A stretch of DNA of 64,000 nucleotides from an uncultured Clostridium sp. (GCA_900547475.1 URGW01000012.1:1-64000), one strand, 5' to 3'; shown: positions 1-8,601, counted from the stretch's first letter. A program made the numbers and translations. Notes: a model not told the origin generated them from the letters alone.

Positions 1-160
1 TGGAGGGAACATTGAAATTGAGCCGTAGAATTTAATCTTTGTGGAATTGAACTTGCGTAAAGAAGTTGTATTGAAGCGTAAGCGACTTTTACAACTTTAG
101 TAAGTTCAATGGAACAAAGATATAAATTCTAGGTAAAAATTTCACAGTTCCCGGAAAATA
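1..160. repeat. Long imperfect palindrome / structured RNA or MITE-like element
   Basis: The two halves pair over about 70 bases each. GGGAAC at 5-10 pairs with GTTCCC at 147-152, TAGAATTT at 26-33 with AAATTCTA at 124-131, ATCTTTG at 35-41 with CAAAGAT at 115-121, ATTGAACTT at 46-54 with AAGTTCAAT at 102-110, and AAGTTGTA at 63-70 with TACAACTT at 90-97. The tip is a GUAA tetraloop at 78-81 closed by GC pairs. It has more G and C than its surroundings and no coding potential. It lies just 3' of the LysR gene, so it could also end that transcript. It could be a non-autonomous mobile element or a structured RNA; it may extend upstream of the window. Confidence 0.7.
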
Positions 161-200
161 AATATTTAATTTTTTCGCTTACACGTGTTGTGTTATATCA

Positions 201-1118
201 TTAATTTTTCGGCTCCACGTGACGAACAATACTATTCTTTGAGGTATATGATTTAAGTTCTTCTAGGAAGATATTTGCTGCTTTTGATAGCGTTAATTCT
301 TTAGGGTATATATATGAAAATGATCTTGTGAAGTCTTTATTAAGTTCTATATATGATAATTCATTTCTAGCATCAGATTCTAAAATCACATGTTTAGAGG
401 TAATAGTTAAGCCTAAGTTATTTCTAACAGCTTCTTTAACAGCTAAGTTACTGCCTAATACCATCATACTTTTAGGAATTATTTTATGCTGTGTAAAGAA
501 TAGATCAAGATATTCTCTAGTACCAGACCCTTCTTCACGAGCAATCCATCTCCTATTTTGAAGATTAGCTAAATTAAGTTCTTTATCTTTTAAATCACTA
601 TTGTAAGGAATGGCAAGCACCATTTCGTCTTCTAAAAAATATTCCTGCTTAAATAAAGCTGATGAAGCAGAACCTTCTATAAGACCTATATCCAACTTCA
701 ATTTTTTCAACTCTGTAGATATAAGAGCAGTATTTTCTATGATAACTTCTATATCTACATCGGGATATTTATTAGAAAAATGAGCTAAAAATTTTGGTAA
801 TATGTATTCTCCTATAGTTAAACTAGCCCCTATTTTTATACTTCCTTTAATTGAATTTGAAAGTGTTTGTACATCTAGAAAAGTGACATCTAGTAGATTT
901 ATAATTTCCTTAGCTCGTTTATATAAGGTATAGCCACTTTCTGTAATAGAAATAGTTTTTTGCTTAACTGATCTATTTATTAGTGTAACTCCAAAAATGA
1001 TTTCTAAATTTTTTATATGAGTACTAACGCTTGGTTGTGAAAGGTTTAAATATTCAGCTGCCTTCGTAAAGTTTTTGAAATCAACAACTGCAATAAAAGT
1101 TTTAAATTCTTCAATCAA
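201..1118 (-). CDS. LysR-family transcriptional regulator (YeiE/CysL-like)
   Basis: A 305-residue LysR-type regulator. Residues 1-60 hold the winged helix-turn-helix, with the family pattern FTKAAEYLNLSQPSVSTHIK. Residues about 90-295 form the two-lobed periplasmic-binding-like effector domain. Translation begins at a TTG (1116-1118) placed 8 bases after an AGGAGG at 1127-1132 on the minus strand. It is divergent from a YeiH-type membrane protein, the same arrangement as yeiE/yeiH in enterobacteria, so it probably controls that gene. The effector is unknown; related regulators sense sulfur or nitrogen metabolites. Confidence 0.93.
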   Translation of the reverse strand: MIEEFKTFIAVVDFKNFTKAAEYLNLSQPSVSTHIKNLEIIFGVTLINRSVKQKTISITESGYTLYKRAKEIINLLDVTFLDVQTLSNSIKGSIKIGASLTIGEYILPKFLAHFSNKYPDVDIEVIIENTALISTELKKLKLDIGLIEGSASSALFKQEYFLEDEMVLAIPYNSDLKDKELNLANLQNRRWIAREEGSGTREYLDLFFTQHKIIPKSMMVLGSNLAVKEAVRNNLGLTITSKHVILESDARNELSYIELNKDFTRSFSYIYPKELTLSKAANIFLEELKSYTSKNSIVRHVEPKN

Positions 1119-1289
1119 TGTAATAACCTCCTAATATTAATGGATAAACTAAATATAATAATTATTATACACCAATTATTAAAAAAAGTAATGATTATCA
1201 TGATTAATATTTATTTTACTAATAATATTTTGAGGGATATACTATATTATGTAATAAGTGGTTGGAATTTTTCAGAAGGGAATGATATT

Positions 1290-2315
1290 ATGAAGAATAA
1301 TAAATTTATTAATTATATCAAAGATATATTACCTGGATTTTTAGTATCAGTAGCAGTAGCACTTGTAGGAATATTTATTGCTAAATTTGTGCCTAAATTA
1401 GGAGCTGGTACAATATCGATATTTTTAGGGATGTTTGTAGGAAATTTATTTTTAAATCAAGATATTTTTCAAAGAGGATATAAGTTTTCAGAAACAGATA
1501 TATTATCATATTCTATTGTTTTACTAGGAGGAACTTTAAGTATAAATACTCTATTAGAACTTGGTATAGGTGGATTTGTTTTTATAATATTACAAATGTC
1601 AATAACAATAATTGGTGCTATGTACATAGGAAAGAAATTAGGGTTTAGTCAAAATTTTAGATTTTTAATGGCTAGTGGAAATGCTGTGTGTGGCTCATCT
1701 GCTATAGCAGCAACAGCTCCAGTAATTGATGCAGATGATAAGGAAAAGGGGATAGCAATTACTATAGTAAATATTACAGGAATAGTTTTAATGTTTGTTT
1801 TGCCAATAATAGCTAGATTACTATTTGGGTCAGATACAATTCAAACTGGAGCTTTAATTGGTGGTACATTGCAATCAGTAGGTCAAGTTGCAGCTAGTGG
1901 AGCCATGATTGGAGAAGAAGTAAAGGATATGGCTATGATTTTTAAAATATTAAGAGTCGTACTATTGGTTGTTGTGGTATTTGTATTTGGGCATTTGAAA
2001 CATAAGACTAATGAAGAGATATTAGAGGAAGAAGTAGAAGAAATTGAAAAGAAAAAAGTTAAAATTCCTTGGTATGTTATAGGATTTTTTGTAACTTGTG
2101 CTTTATTTTCAGTAAAAGTTATACCTGTGAATGTATCTCATGTATGTAAAGTTGTAAGTAATAATCTTGAAATTATAGCATTAGCAGCAATAGGATTAAG
2201 AGTTAATGTAAAAGAGTTACTTAAACAAGGAAAAGCTGTATCTTTGTATGCACTAGGTGTAGGATTATTACAAATAGTTGCGGCTTTAATATTAATATTT
2301 ATATTAATTAGATAG
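1290..2315 (+). CDS. YeiH-family putative sulfate/anion exporter
   Basis: An integral membrane protein of 341 residues in the UPF0324/YeiH family (Cons_hypoth698), with about ten hydrophobic segments. The glycine- and serine-rich stretch around GNAVCGSSAIAATAPVI is the family hallmark and resembles transport-site helices. The open frame extends upstream to 1140, but the ATG at 1290 has GAAGGG nine bases before it, and the upstream part is low-complexity and overlaps the divergent promoter, so I take 1290. Family members are described as putative sulfate exporters; the substrate here is not established. The divergent LysR gene is the likely regulator. Confidence 0.9.
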   Translation: MKNNKFINYIKDILPGFLVSVAVALVGIFIAKFVPKLGAGTISIFLGMFVGNLFLNQDIFQRGYKFSETDILSYSIVLLGGTLSINTLLELGIGGFVFIILQMSITIIGAMYIGKKLGFSQNFRFLMASGNAVCGSSAIAATAPVIDADDKEKGIAITIVNITGIVLMFVLPIIARLLFGSDTIQTGALIGGTLQSVGQVAASGAMIGEEVKDMAMIFKILRVVLLVVVVFVFGHLKHKTNEEILEEEVEEIEKKKVKIPWYVIGFFVTCALFSVKVIPVNVSHVCKVVSNNLEIIALAAIGLRVNVKELLKQGKAVSLYALGVGLLQIVAALILIFILIR

Positions 2316-2322
2316 TTGTATT

Positions 2323-2401
2323 AAAAGTTAAGGGAAATGGAAAACTATTATTTGAACAATGAGTTTAGATAATATAAAATTTCACCTTAACTTTTATTTT
2401 T
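2323..2401 (+). terminator. Candidate terminator after YeiH-like gene
   Basis: AAAAGTTAAGG (2323-2333) pairs with CCTTAACTTTT (2385-2395); pairing continues inward through GAAAT/ATTTC with one bulge. A U-rich tract follows. The loop is long (about 40 bases), which makes it weaker than the others in this window. Confidence 0.5.
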
Positions 2402-2519
2402 AAAAAGGTATAAGTTCTCTAAAAATTGTAATAAATAAAGTGAGAATATTGACAAAGATGTTGTATAAAAAGTATTATATTAAAAAATAACTATATATAA
2501 TAAATCAGGAGTGAATATT

Positions 2520-3050
2520 ATGGAAAAGGGTTTTATACATATATATTGTGGAGATGGAAAAGGAAAGACTACTGCAGCTATGGGGTTAGCCATTAGAGCA
2601 GCTGGGAGAGAAAAAAGGGTTTTTATAACTCAATTCTTAAAAAGTGGAAAAAGTGGAGAGTTAATATCTTTAGATAAATTAAAGGAATATATAACCTTTT
2701 TACCAGGGAAGCCTGTAAATAAATTTGTGTGGAATATGAATGATGAAGAAAAGAATGAAGCAAAAAAAGAACATACAGCTAGATTTAAAGAAATAGTAGA
2801 AGTTATGAAAACAAAACAATATGATTTATTAATATTAGATGAATTAATAGCAACTATAAATAATGGATTTATTGAATTAAATGATGTTATAGATTTCTTA
2901 GAAAATAAACCTGAAACATTAGAAGTTGTTATGACAGGAAGAAATCCTAATGAGGAACTTATAAAGCTTGCAAATTATGTAACAGAGATGAAATGTATAA
3001 AGCATCCTTTTGAAGAAGGTATTCCATCTAGAATAGGAATAGAGCTATAA
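2520..3050 (+). CDS. cobO: Cob(I)yrinic acid a,c-diamide adenosyltransferase (CobO/BtuR family)
   Basis: A 176-residue ATP:corrinoid adenosyltransferase. The N-terminal P-loop reads GDGKGKTTAAMGLAIRAAG, the signature of the CobA/CobO/BtuR group. LLILDEL (about 105-111) is the Walker B-like strand, and the C-terminal half has the family's TGRNP motif. It transfers the 5'-deoxyadenosyl group to the cobalt of corrinoids, used in B12 synthesis or salvage in the cytoplasm. A GTG at 2511 is in frame but sits inside the CAGGAG ribosome site, so the ATG at 2520 is preferred. No other cobalamin gene is adjacent, which suggests a salvage role. Confidence 0.93.
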   Translation: MEKGFIHIYCGDGKGKTTAAMGLAIRAAGREKRVFITQFLKSGKSGELISLDKLKEYITFLPGKPVNKFVWNMNDEEKNEAKKEHTARFKEIVEVMKTKQYDLLILDELIATINNGFIELNDVIDFLENKPETLEVVMTGRNPNEELIKLANYVTEMKCIKHPFEEGIPSRIGIEL

Positions 3051-3140
3051 AATGTCTAGTAAATAGCATTTAGTTAATATATAATATATAAAAGGAATAA
3101 TAAACAATATATAAAGATATTAATAATAAAGGAGCAACAT

Positions 3141-3377
3141 ATGAGAGCTGTATACAGAAATCCTAGAGAGTTAGCAACAAAATTAAAAGATGTAATTGAT
3201 TTATATTTAGAAGATTTATTATCATATGAAAAGTTGGAAGCTACAGTTGTGGCTATGATAAAAGCAAATGATGATAGAATATATAAAAATGGATTTATGC
3301 CTACAAAGTTAATTGCCGTTATAGGAGAAGAAAGAAAAGCTATAGTAGATAAAATAGCTTCAGATAACAACCTATAA
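3141..3377 (+). CDS. Small conserved clostridial protein, unknown function
   Basis: A 78-residue soluble, mostly helical, charged protein preceded by AAAGGAG eight bases before the ATG. It begins MRAVYRNPRELATKLKDVID and has no Cys, membrane segment or signal peptide. It resembles a short family of clostridial hypothetical proteins (I think TIGR04540, unverified). It lies 90 bases after the corrinoid adenosyltransferase and is closed by a strong terminator, so it may be cotranscribed with it. I assign no function. Confidence 0.75.
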   Translation: MRAVYRNPRELATKLKDVIDLYLEDLLSYEKLEATVVAMIKANDDRIYKNGFMPTKLIAVIGEERKAIVDKIASDNNL

Positions 3378-3385
3378 ATTTTATT

Positions 3386-3426
3386 AAAAGAGAGTAATAT
3401 TTTATTATGATATTACTCTCTTTTTA
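3386..3426 (+). terminator. Rho-independent terminator
   Basis: AAAAGAGAGTAATAT and ATATTACTCTCTTTTT form a 13-15 bp stem with a short loop and a U tail, directly after the 78-residue gene. Confidence 0.9.
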
Positions 3427-3598
3427 CTTATAATTATATAAAAAATAGAAAAGTATCTAAATTTTAAGTTAATTTTTATTAAATATAAAAATAATATTAA
3501 GATAATTAAATAGATTTAAAATGAATAAATAATATGATAAAATAGTTAATAGCAAGAAAATATGTAAAATTATGAGTTGGTAAATGGAGGAAAGTATC

Positions 3599-5680
3599 TT
3601 GAATGAAGATGCAGAACTAAAATATAATTTGCAACAGTTTAAGAAAAATAAGCATAATATAGAATACTTTAAGTCTATTTTCTTAAATAATATAAGATCA
3701 AATTCTAAAAAGGTGGAGAGTATATTAGAAGAAGTAATAAATATAGCAAAAAATAATAATTATAATATAGCTTATGCATGGTGTTTATTATATAAAGGAT
3801 GGATTTATTATATTAGATGTGAATATGATAAGGCTTGCCAATGTAGAATAGAAGCTAGTGAAATATTCATAGATAATAATGATATAGATGGTCAAATATC
3901 TACTTATAATGCCCTTTTAGCAGACTACTCAAAATTAGGAAATATAGATTTAGCTATAGAAAGTGGGTTAATTGGAATTGAGTTAGCTGAGCAGGAAAAT
4001 CAAGAAGAATTATTAATACAACTTTTAATCAATACTTCCATTGCATATATTGAATGTAAAAAGTACAAAAAAGCTAAGATGTTATTAAAAAAAATAAAAA
4101 AAATTTATAAAGGAATATCTAAGGAAAACAAGATATTATATTATATAATATTAGCTGAAGTCGAAGTAAATGATGGTGATTTTAAATATGCTTATGAATG
4201 TTGTGAAAAGGCATATAATTTAATTAAAGAAATAAATTGTTGGGTATATGAGTGTGAAGTATTATCCATTAGGGCTGTAGCAAATTATAAAATGGGAATT
4301 TTACAAGAAGCAGAAAAGGATTTTATATCAGCAATTGAAAACGCTAAAATTTTTAATAATGAGGTATTTGTTGTTAAAACATTAAGAAAATTTTCTAATT
4401 ATTATTATTCAATAGGAGATTATAATCAAAGTGTAAATAAGCTTATGGAAGCTTGTAATGAGATAAAAAAAATATCATCTCCTTTAGATGAAAGCGCACT
4501 ATATTATGATTTAAGTGAAGCTTATGCCAGAAGTAATGAGATGGATAAAGCATATAAATATTTAAAGATGCATTTAGAAGTTGAGAAAAATATTTTTAAT
4601 AATAAAAGTAGTAGTTGGTTTGCGGAAATTCATAGTAAAGAAGTAGCTAAAGAAGCAAAAATATATAAACAAATGTATCAAGATATGGATTTAATATCTG
4701 ATATAGGAAAAAAGCTTACTTCTAATTTGAAAATAGAAAGAAATTTAAATATTATTTATGAAGAGGTACGTGAACTTATGGAAGCAGATGCTTTTGGAGT
4801 TGCCTTATATAAGAATGATTCTTTATATTATGATTTGTTCATAGTTGATGGCAAATTAAAGGAATATGGAAGAGTAGCTTTAGAGGGAACATTTGGTGGA
4901 TGGTGTTATAAAAATAAAAAGAATGTTTTAATTAATGATATAGAGACTGAATATAATAAATATGTTTTAAATAAAACTAACGAATTAGAATATTTTCAAT
5001 CTAAAAAAGTACAATCTTTAGTATTTTGTCCAATAATAATAAAAAATAAAGTTATAGGTATATTAAGTGTACAAAGTTATAATAAAAATGCTTATAATAA
5101 AAATGATATAAAAAAGTTAGAGATTTTAACTTCATATATGGCAATTGCTTTAGAGAATGGCAAGTTATTTAACAAGATAGAGTATGCAGCAACTCATGAT
5201 GGATTAACAGATCTTTTAAATAGAGAAGAAATTTTAAATAAAGGTGAAGTTATACTAAAAAGCAATATTAATTGTTCTATAATACTTATGGATATTGATT
5301 ATTTTAAATTAATTAATGATAATTATGGACATGCTGCGGGAGATTATGTTTTAAGAAGTATAAGTAGTATTATGAAATATATTATTTCTAAAAGTGGATA
5401 TAGTGCAAGGTTTGGTGGAGAAGAGTTTTTAATTGTTATTTATGATTGCAGTTATAGTGAGGTTAAAAAAATTGCAGAAAAGTTAAGGAGTTATGTTGAA
5501 AAATATAAATTTACATTTAGTGCACAAACAATTGATGTTACAGTGAGTTTAGGAATTTATAATTGTTGTATTCAAGATAAAAATTTTTATAATAGTATAA
5601 AATTTGCTGATGAAGCATTATATATGGCAAAATCATTAGGAAGAAATAAAGTTATATGTTATGATGAGATGACATGTTAA
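3599..5680 (+). CDS. TPR-GAF-GGDEF diguanylate cyclase
   Basis: A cytoplasmic c-di-GMP synthase of about 693 residues. Residues 1-350 are a chain of TPR-like helical hairpins. Residues about 375-520 form a GAF sensor domain. Residues about 530-693 are the GGDEF catalytic domain, with HDGLTDLLNREE near its start, DIDYFKLINDNYGH, and the active-site loop ARFGGEEF. No RxxD inhibitory site is seen five residues before GGEEF, so product feedback through that site is unlikely. An ATG at 3584 overlaps the GGAGG at 3586-3590, so the TTG at 3599, eight bases after it, is the better start. The TPR array suggests control by a partner protein or peptide. Confidence 0.93.
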   Translation: MNEDAELKYNLQQFKKNKHNIEYFKSIFLNNIRSNSKKVESILEEVINIAKNNNYNIAYAWCLLYKGWIYYIRCEYDKACQCRIEASEIFIDNNDIDGQISTYNALLADYSKLGNIDLAIESGLIGIELAEQENQEELLIQLLINTSIAYIECKKYKKAKMLLKKIKKIYKGISKENKILYYIILAEVEVNDGDFKYAYECCEKAYNLIKEINCWVYECEVLSIRAVANYKMGILQEAEKDFISAIENAKIFNNEVFVVKTLRKFSNYYYSIGDYNQSVNKLMEACNEIKKISSPLDESALYYDLSEAYARSNEMDKAYKYLKMHLEVEKNIFNNKSSSWFAEIHSKEVAKEAKIYKQMYQDMDLISDIGKKLTSNLKIERNLNIIYEEVRELMEADAFGVALYKNDSLYYDLFIVDGKLKEYGRVALEGTFGGWCYKNKKNVLINDIETEYNKYVLNKTNELEYFQSKKVQSLVFCPIIIKNKVIGILSVQSYNKNAYNKNDIKKLEILTSYMAIALENGKLFNKIEYAATHDGLTDLLNREEILNKGEVILKSNINCSIILMDIDYFKLINDNYGHAAGDYVLRSISSIMKYIISKSGYSARFGGEEFLIVIYDCSYSEVKKIAEKLRSYVEKYKFTFSAQTIDVTVSLGIYNCCIQDKNFYNSIKFADEALYMAKSLGRNKVICYDEMTC

Positions 5681-5692
5681 ATATAAAAAATT

Positions 5693-5725
5693 AAAAGGAG
5701 CTTTAAACAGCTCCTTTTAGTTTAT
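5693..5725 (+). terminator. Rho-independent terminator
   Basis: AAAAGGAGCT and AGCTCCTTTT form a 10 bp stem with a 6-base loop and a U-rich tail after the GGDEF gene. It sits between convergent genes and may serve both. Confidence 0.85.
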
Positions 5726-5757
5726 CTTTTGTACAAAAAATCAATAAAGTTGTAAAA

Positions 5758-6144
5758 TTAACATCCGCATCCTTGGTTAGCAGAGTCATTTGATACAGTA
5801 TTAACGTTTATACAAGAACCTTTATAACAGCTCACTTTTAGACATTTTTGAACTATTTGAGTATTGTCACTAAATATCTTTAACATATAAGTTGTATTTG
5901 GACATAAAGGCCCTAGTAAAAATTGTCCATTATCATCTGTAAATGTGTGAGTTAGTGGAACAGGATATTCACATCTATCAACGACTTGAAGCAATTTAAC
6001 AACTGCATCAGCAACAGGTAAACCAGCTGAATCAACAACTGTACCAAATATACAGCTTCTAGTTTCCCTTGGTAATTTTACAGTAGCATCGATTTGTTCA
6101 TTGCAACCAGTTTTAAAAACACAATTTCCTAATCTGCAGCTCAT
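5758..6144 (-). CDS. Cys-rich carboxypeptidase-regulatory-like domain protein
   Basis: A 128-residue protein with a central beta-sandwich of the carboxypeptidase-regulatory/transthyretin type (about residues 30-100). The pattern is FGTVVDSAGLPVADAVVKL, then FTDDNGQFLLGPL. Cys-rich segments flank it: the start is MSCRLGNCVFKTGC and the end is GCGC. There is no signal peptide. AGGAGG precedes the ATG. It is head to head with a second small Cys-rich protein beginning MSCGCG. The role is unknown; a structural, possibly spore- or envelope-associated function is conceivable but unproven. Confidence 0.8.
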   Translation of the reverse strand: MSCRLGNCVFKTGCNEQIDATVKLPRETRSCIFGTVVDSAGLPVADAVVKLLQVVDRCEYPVPLTHTFTDDNGQFLLGPLCPNTTYMLKIFSDNTQIVQKCLKVSCYKGSCINVNTVSNDSANQGCGC

Positions 6145-6340
6145 AATTTTATCCTCCTAAGTGTAATTGTAATATACTATAATATATTCGAATATAAACT
6201 CAATGTGTTCTAATTTATAAATTTTGTTTATGTAAAGTATTTAAAAGGGGAAGAAGTTTAGATATATTCTTTAAATAAAAGAGGATGTTCAGTGTTTTTT
6301 TGTAACTTTTGTTACTGAAATAGTTTTTAAAGTAAGTTAT

Positions 6341-6379
6341 AATAATAAAAAAATATAATAAAAAAATATAATAAAAAAG
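6341..6379 (+). repeat. Three tandem 13-bp AT repeats in a leader
   Basis: Three near-identical 13-mers of the form TATAATAAAAAAA lie in tandem just upstream of the AGGAGG that serves the small Cys-rich gene. Each unit contains a TATAAT hexamer, so copy number could affect transcription or leader length. Confidence 0.7.
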
Positions 6380-6393
6380 TAGGAGGTAATAAT

Positions 6394-6636
6394 ATGAGTT
6401 GTGGATGCGGAAGCATGAATAAGAAAGATGGAAAAGTAGTTGTTGATTTAGTAAGGAGTAAAGGAAAGGCTGATTTTCCTATATCAATACAACATGAAAT
6501 AGAATGTAATTGTGGCAAAAGCTTTACAATGAAAACTTTAGTAGATAAATGTCCACATTGTAATATGACTTATGGAGTTACTCCTTGCTCATCAAGAGAT
6601 AAAGAAAATATAGTTCCAGCAGGTATAAACTACTAA
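6394..6636 (+). CDS. Small Cys-rich zinc-ribbon-like protein, unknown
   Basis: An 80-residue protein with a perfect AGGAGG before its ATG. Cysteines fall in two groups: an N-terminal CGCGS and a core with CNCGKSF then CPHC, which looks like a zinc ribbon. An extra Cys follows at TPC. There is no membrane segment. It is divergent from the other Cys-rich gene across a 250-base gap that must hold both promoters. I do not recognise a named family; metal binding is inferred only from the Cys pattern. Confidence 0.75.
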   Translation: MSCGCGSMNKKDGKVVVDLVRSKGKADFPISIQHEIECNCGKSFTMKTLVDKCPHCNMTYGVTPCSSRDKENIVPAGINY

Positions 6637-6640
6637 TTAA

Positions 6641-6676
6641 AATAACTAAATTGCTTTGCAATTTAGTTATTTTAAT
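6641..6676. terminator. Bidirectional terminator
   Basis: A perfect 14 bp stem (AATAACTAAATTGC against GCAATTTAGTTATT) with a 3-base loop lies between convergent genes. A- and T-rich flanks let it work on both strands; it overlaps the stop of the deacetylase gene. Confidence 0.9.
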
Positions 6677-7452
6677 ATTCCAAAATCATATCCAGCATCT
6701 TTTAATAATTTAATTATTTCAGGTAAAGCCTCTACAGTAGTGTTTTTAGTCATGCAATCATGCATTAATATTATTGCATTATTTTTATAATTACCATCTT
6801 TATCTTTAATTTCTCTAGAGACATTTTGAATTAAAGTAGATGCTGGAATATTATTTCCTTTGGCATCACCAGAATCCACATTCCAATCATAGACATTAAC
6901 ACCTATTTTATTTAGTTTAGAAGTTATATTTTTAGTAAAATCCTTTCCACGAGAATTTTTAACAATAGTATTATGAGATCCACCAGGAAATCTAAATATA
7001 GTACACTCATTTCCAGTAACTTCTTTTATAAACTCTTGTTGTTTATTAAAGCTCTTAAAAAATGATTCTTCACAGGTATAAACATAATTAAATTCATGGT
7101 CTGCAGTATGATTGCCAATTGCATTTCCTTCTTCATAAGCTTTTTTAATAAGTTTAATATGAGATTCTATATAGGGTGAAATTATGAAAAAGGTTGCATG
7201 TACATTATTTTCTTTTAATATATCAAGTATTAATTCTGTGTTTTTACTAGGTCCATCATCAAAGGTTAAATAGACAATTTTTTTTTCTTCATCCACATTG
7301 TTTTTTCTATAATCAGTATTTGCAGAAGTATTTTCTATATTAATAGAAGAAAAGATAGAAGAATATGTTGAGATGTTACTGAATGATAAAAATATAAGTA
7401 AGAATATAAGTATCTTTTTAAAACAATTAGAATAAATATTTAAATTTTTCAT
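6667..7452 (-). CDS. Polysaccharide deacetylase (NodB domain, PgdA-like)
   Basis: A 261-residue membrane-anchored or secreted carbohydrate esterase 4 protein. Residues 12-32 form a hydrophobic signal/anchor segment. The NodB domain spans about 57-255. It has the metal and catalytic motifs TFDDGPS (aspartates of motif 1), GNHTADH (two metal-binding histidines), RFPGGS (motif 3) and LMHD near the C-terminus (motif 5). It probably removes acetyl groups from N-acetylglucosamine of peptidoglycan, as lysozyme-resistance or spore-cortex deacetylases do. AAGGAG precedes the ATG. The gene stands alone. Confidence 0.93.
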   Translation of the reverse strand: MKNLNIYSNCFKKILIFLLIFLSFSNISTYSSIFSSINIENTSANTDYRKNNVDEEKKIVYLTFDDGPSKNTELILDILKENNVHATFFIISPYIESHIKLIKKAYEEGNAIGNHTADHEFNYVYTCEESFFKSFNKQQEFIKEVTGNECTIFRFPGGSHNTIVKNSRGKDFTKNITSKLNKIGVNVYDWNVDSGDAKGNNIPASTLIQNVSREIKDKDGNYKNNAIILMHDCMTKNTTVEALPEIIKLLKDAGYDFGILK

Positions 7453-7651
7453 TTTAATTCTCCTTATATATAATATTAATATTTTTAATTAATAAAGTCT
7501 GAGTTTCATAAAGTATTTTGTGTAAAAGCAATATGAATTTATACATTTTAAATAAAAATTATTTAAAGTAATTATAGAAGTCTTAGCATGAACATTTATA
7601 TTAATGAAGAATATTATAAAATTATAAAGATTTTGAGGAGAATAAAAATAA

Positions 7652-7882
7652 ATGAATCCATATGAACTTATAATGAAGATTGATAGAAAAATGAAAGAAG
7701 ATCCAGTTTTTGCAAATAAGTTTAATAGATTAGTAGGGGAATTAAATAGGACTCCAGGTTTACAACAAGAAATAATGAGAATAGCACAAATAAAAGATGA
7801 AAGTAAGAGACAAAGAGCTTTAAACAATTTGCCGGATAATGTAAAACAATCAGTTGTAGAAATGTTTAAATTGCTAAATTAA
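7652..7882 (+). CDS. Small hypothetical helical protein
   Basis: A 76-residue soluble helical protein, rich in Lys, Arg and Asn, starting MNPYELIMKIDRKMKEDPVF. GAGGAG lies 11 bases before the ATG. It ends at its own strong terminator, so it looks like a monocistronic small gene. I do not recognise the family. A frame on the opposite strand is a shadow. Confidence 0.75.
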   Translation: MNPYELIMKIDRKMKEDPVFANKFNRLVGELNRTPGLQQEIMRIAQIKDESKRQRALNNLPDNVKQSVVEMFKLLN

Positions 7883-7900
7883 TACAATAATCAATTAGTA

Positions 7901-7931
7901 AAAAATAACCAATTAATTTGGTTATTTTTTT
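7901..7931 (+). terminator. Rho-independent terminator
   Basis: AAAAATAACCAA and TTGGTTATTTTT form a 12 bp stem with a TTAA loop and a U run, after the 76-residue gene. Confidence 0.9.
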
Positions 7932-7985
7932 ATGGATAAATTTATAAATATTAGAAAAACTAAAATATAGTAAGGAGGAATAAAT

Positions 7986-8492
7986 ATGGAGTTTTTGTAT
8001 AATTTTTTTGTTTATGGATTTATTGGATGGATAATAGAAAATGTCTTTTCATATTATATTCACGGGCATTTCCAAAAGGATGGATTTTTAAAGGGGCTAT
8101 TTAAACCTATGTATGCAATAGCTATGGCTTGGATAATTGAATTATATAAGGCTTTGCCTAATATAATGTTTTTAATTTTAATATCATTTATAATTCCAAC
8201 ATCTGTGGAATATATAACAGGGTTTCTAATGAGAAGAGTTTTTCATAAGGATTATTGGGATTATTCTAAAGAAAAGTATAATTGTGAAGGTGTTATATGT
8301 TTAAGATTTTCACTTATTTGGGTTCTTCTAAGTATTATTGATGTAAAAATAATTCATCCATATTTTATATATAAAATTTATAATTTATTAAGTGAAATAT
8401 TGCCTATTCTATTAATACTGTTTATAGTAGCTTTGTGTATAGACGAAATATTAACATTTATAGACTTTAGAAAAGGTGGTCAAATAATATAA
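7986..8492 (+). CDS. CmpB/DUF1113-type putative ABC transporter membrane protein
   Basis: A 168-residue membrane protein with four to five hydrophobic helices. It has the family's ordered features: an N-terminal FVYGFIGWIIEN, a central SVEYITGFLMRRVF followed by YWDYS, and a C-terminal FRKGGQ-like end. This matches the family annotated as putative ABC-transporter type IV (ABC_trans_CmpB). No ATPase is adjacent, so a transport role is only by family name. TAAGGAGG precedes the ATG. Confidence 0.85.
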   Translation: MEFLYNFFVYGFIGWIIENVFSYYIHGHFQKDGFLKGLFKPMYAIAMAWIIELYKALPNIMFLILISFIIPTSVEYITGFLMRRVFHKDYWDYSKEKYNCEGVICLRFSLIWVLLSIIDVKIIHPYFIYKIYNLLSEILPILLILFIVALCIDEILTFIDFRKGGQII

Positions 8493-8601
8493 AAGTTAAG
8501 TTAACATAATTAAATTTCAGTGAAGTCTTTTTAACTTTTAAACTTTTTAATATTAATATATAATTTAATATGTAATTAATCTAGTTAGAAAGAGGAAAAG
8601 T

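Noticed and set aside
328..561. Plus-strand reading frame inside the LysR gene
   Set aside because: Antisense shadow of a well-supported LysR coding region with no ribosome site.
3074..3370. Minus-strand frame opposite the 78-residue gene
   Set aside because: Low-complexity hydrophobic antisense translation; the plus-strand gene has a ribosome site and terminator.
7489..7827. Minus-strand frame opposite the 76-residue gene
   Set aside because: It runs through the deacetylase promoter region and has no ribosome site; a shadow of the real small gene.
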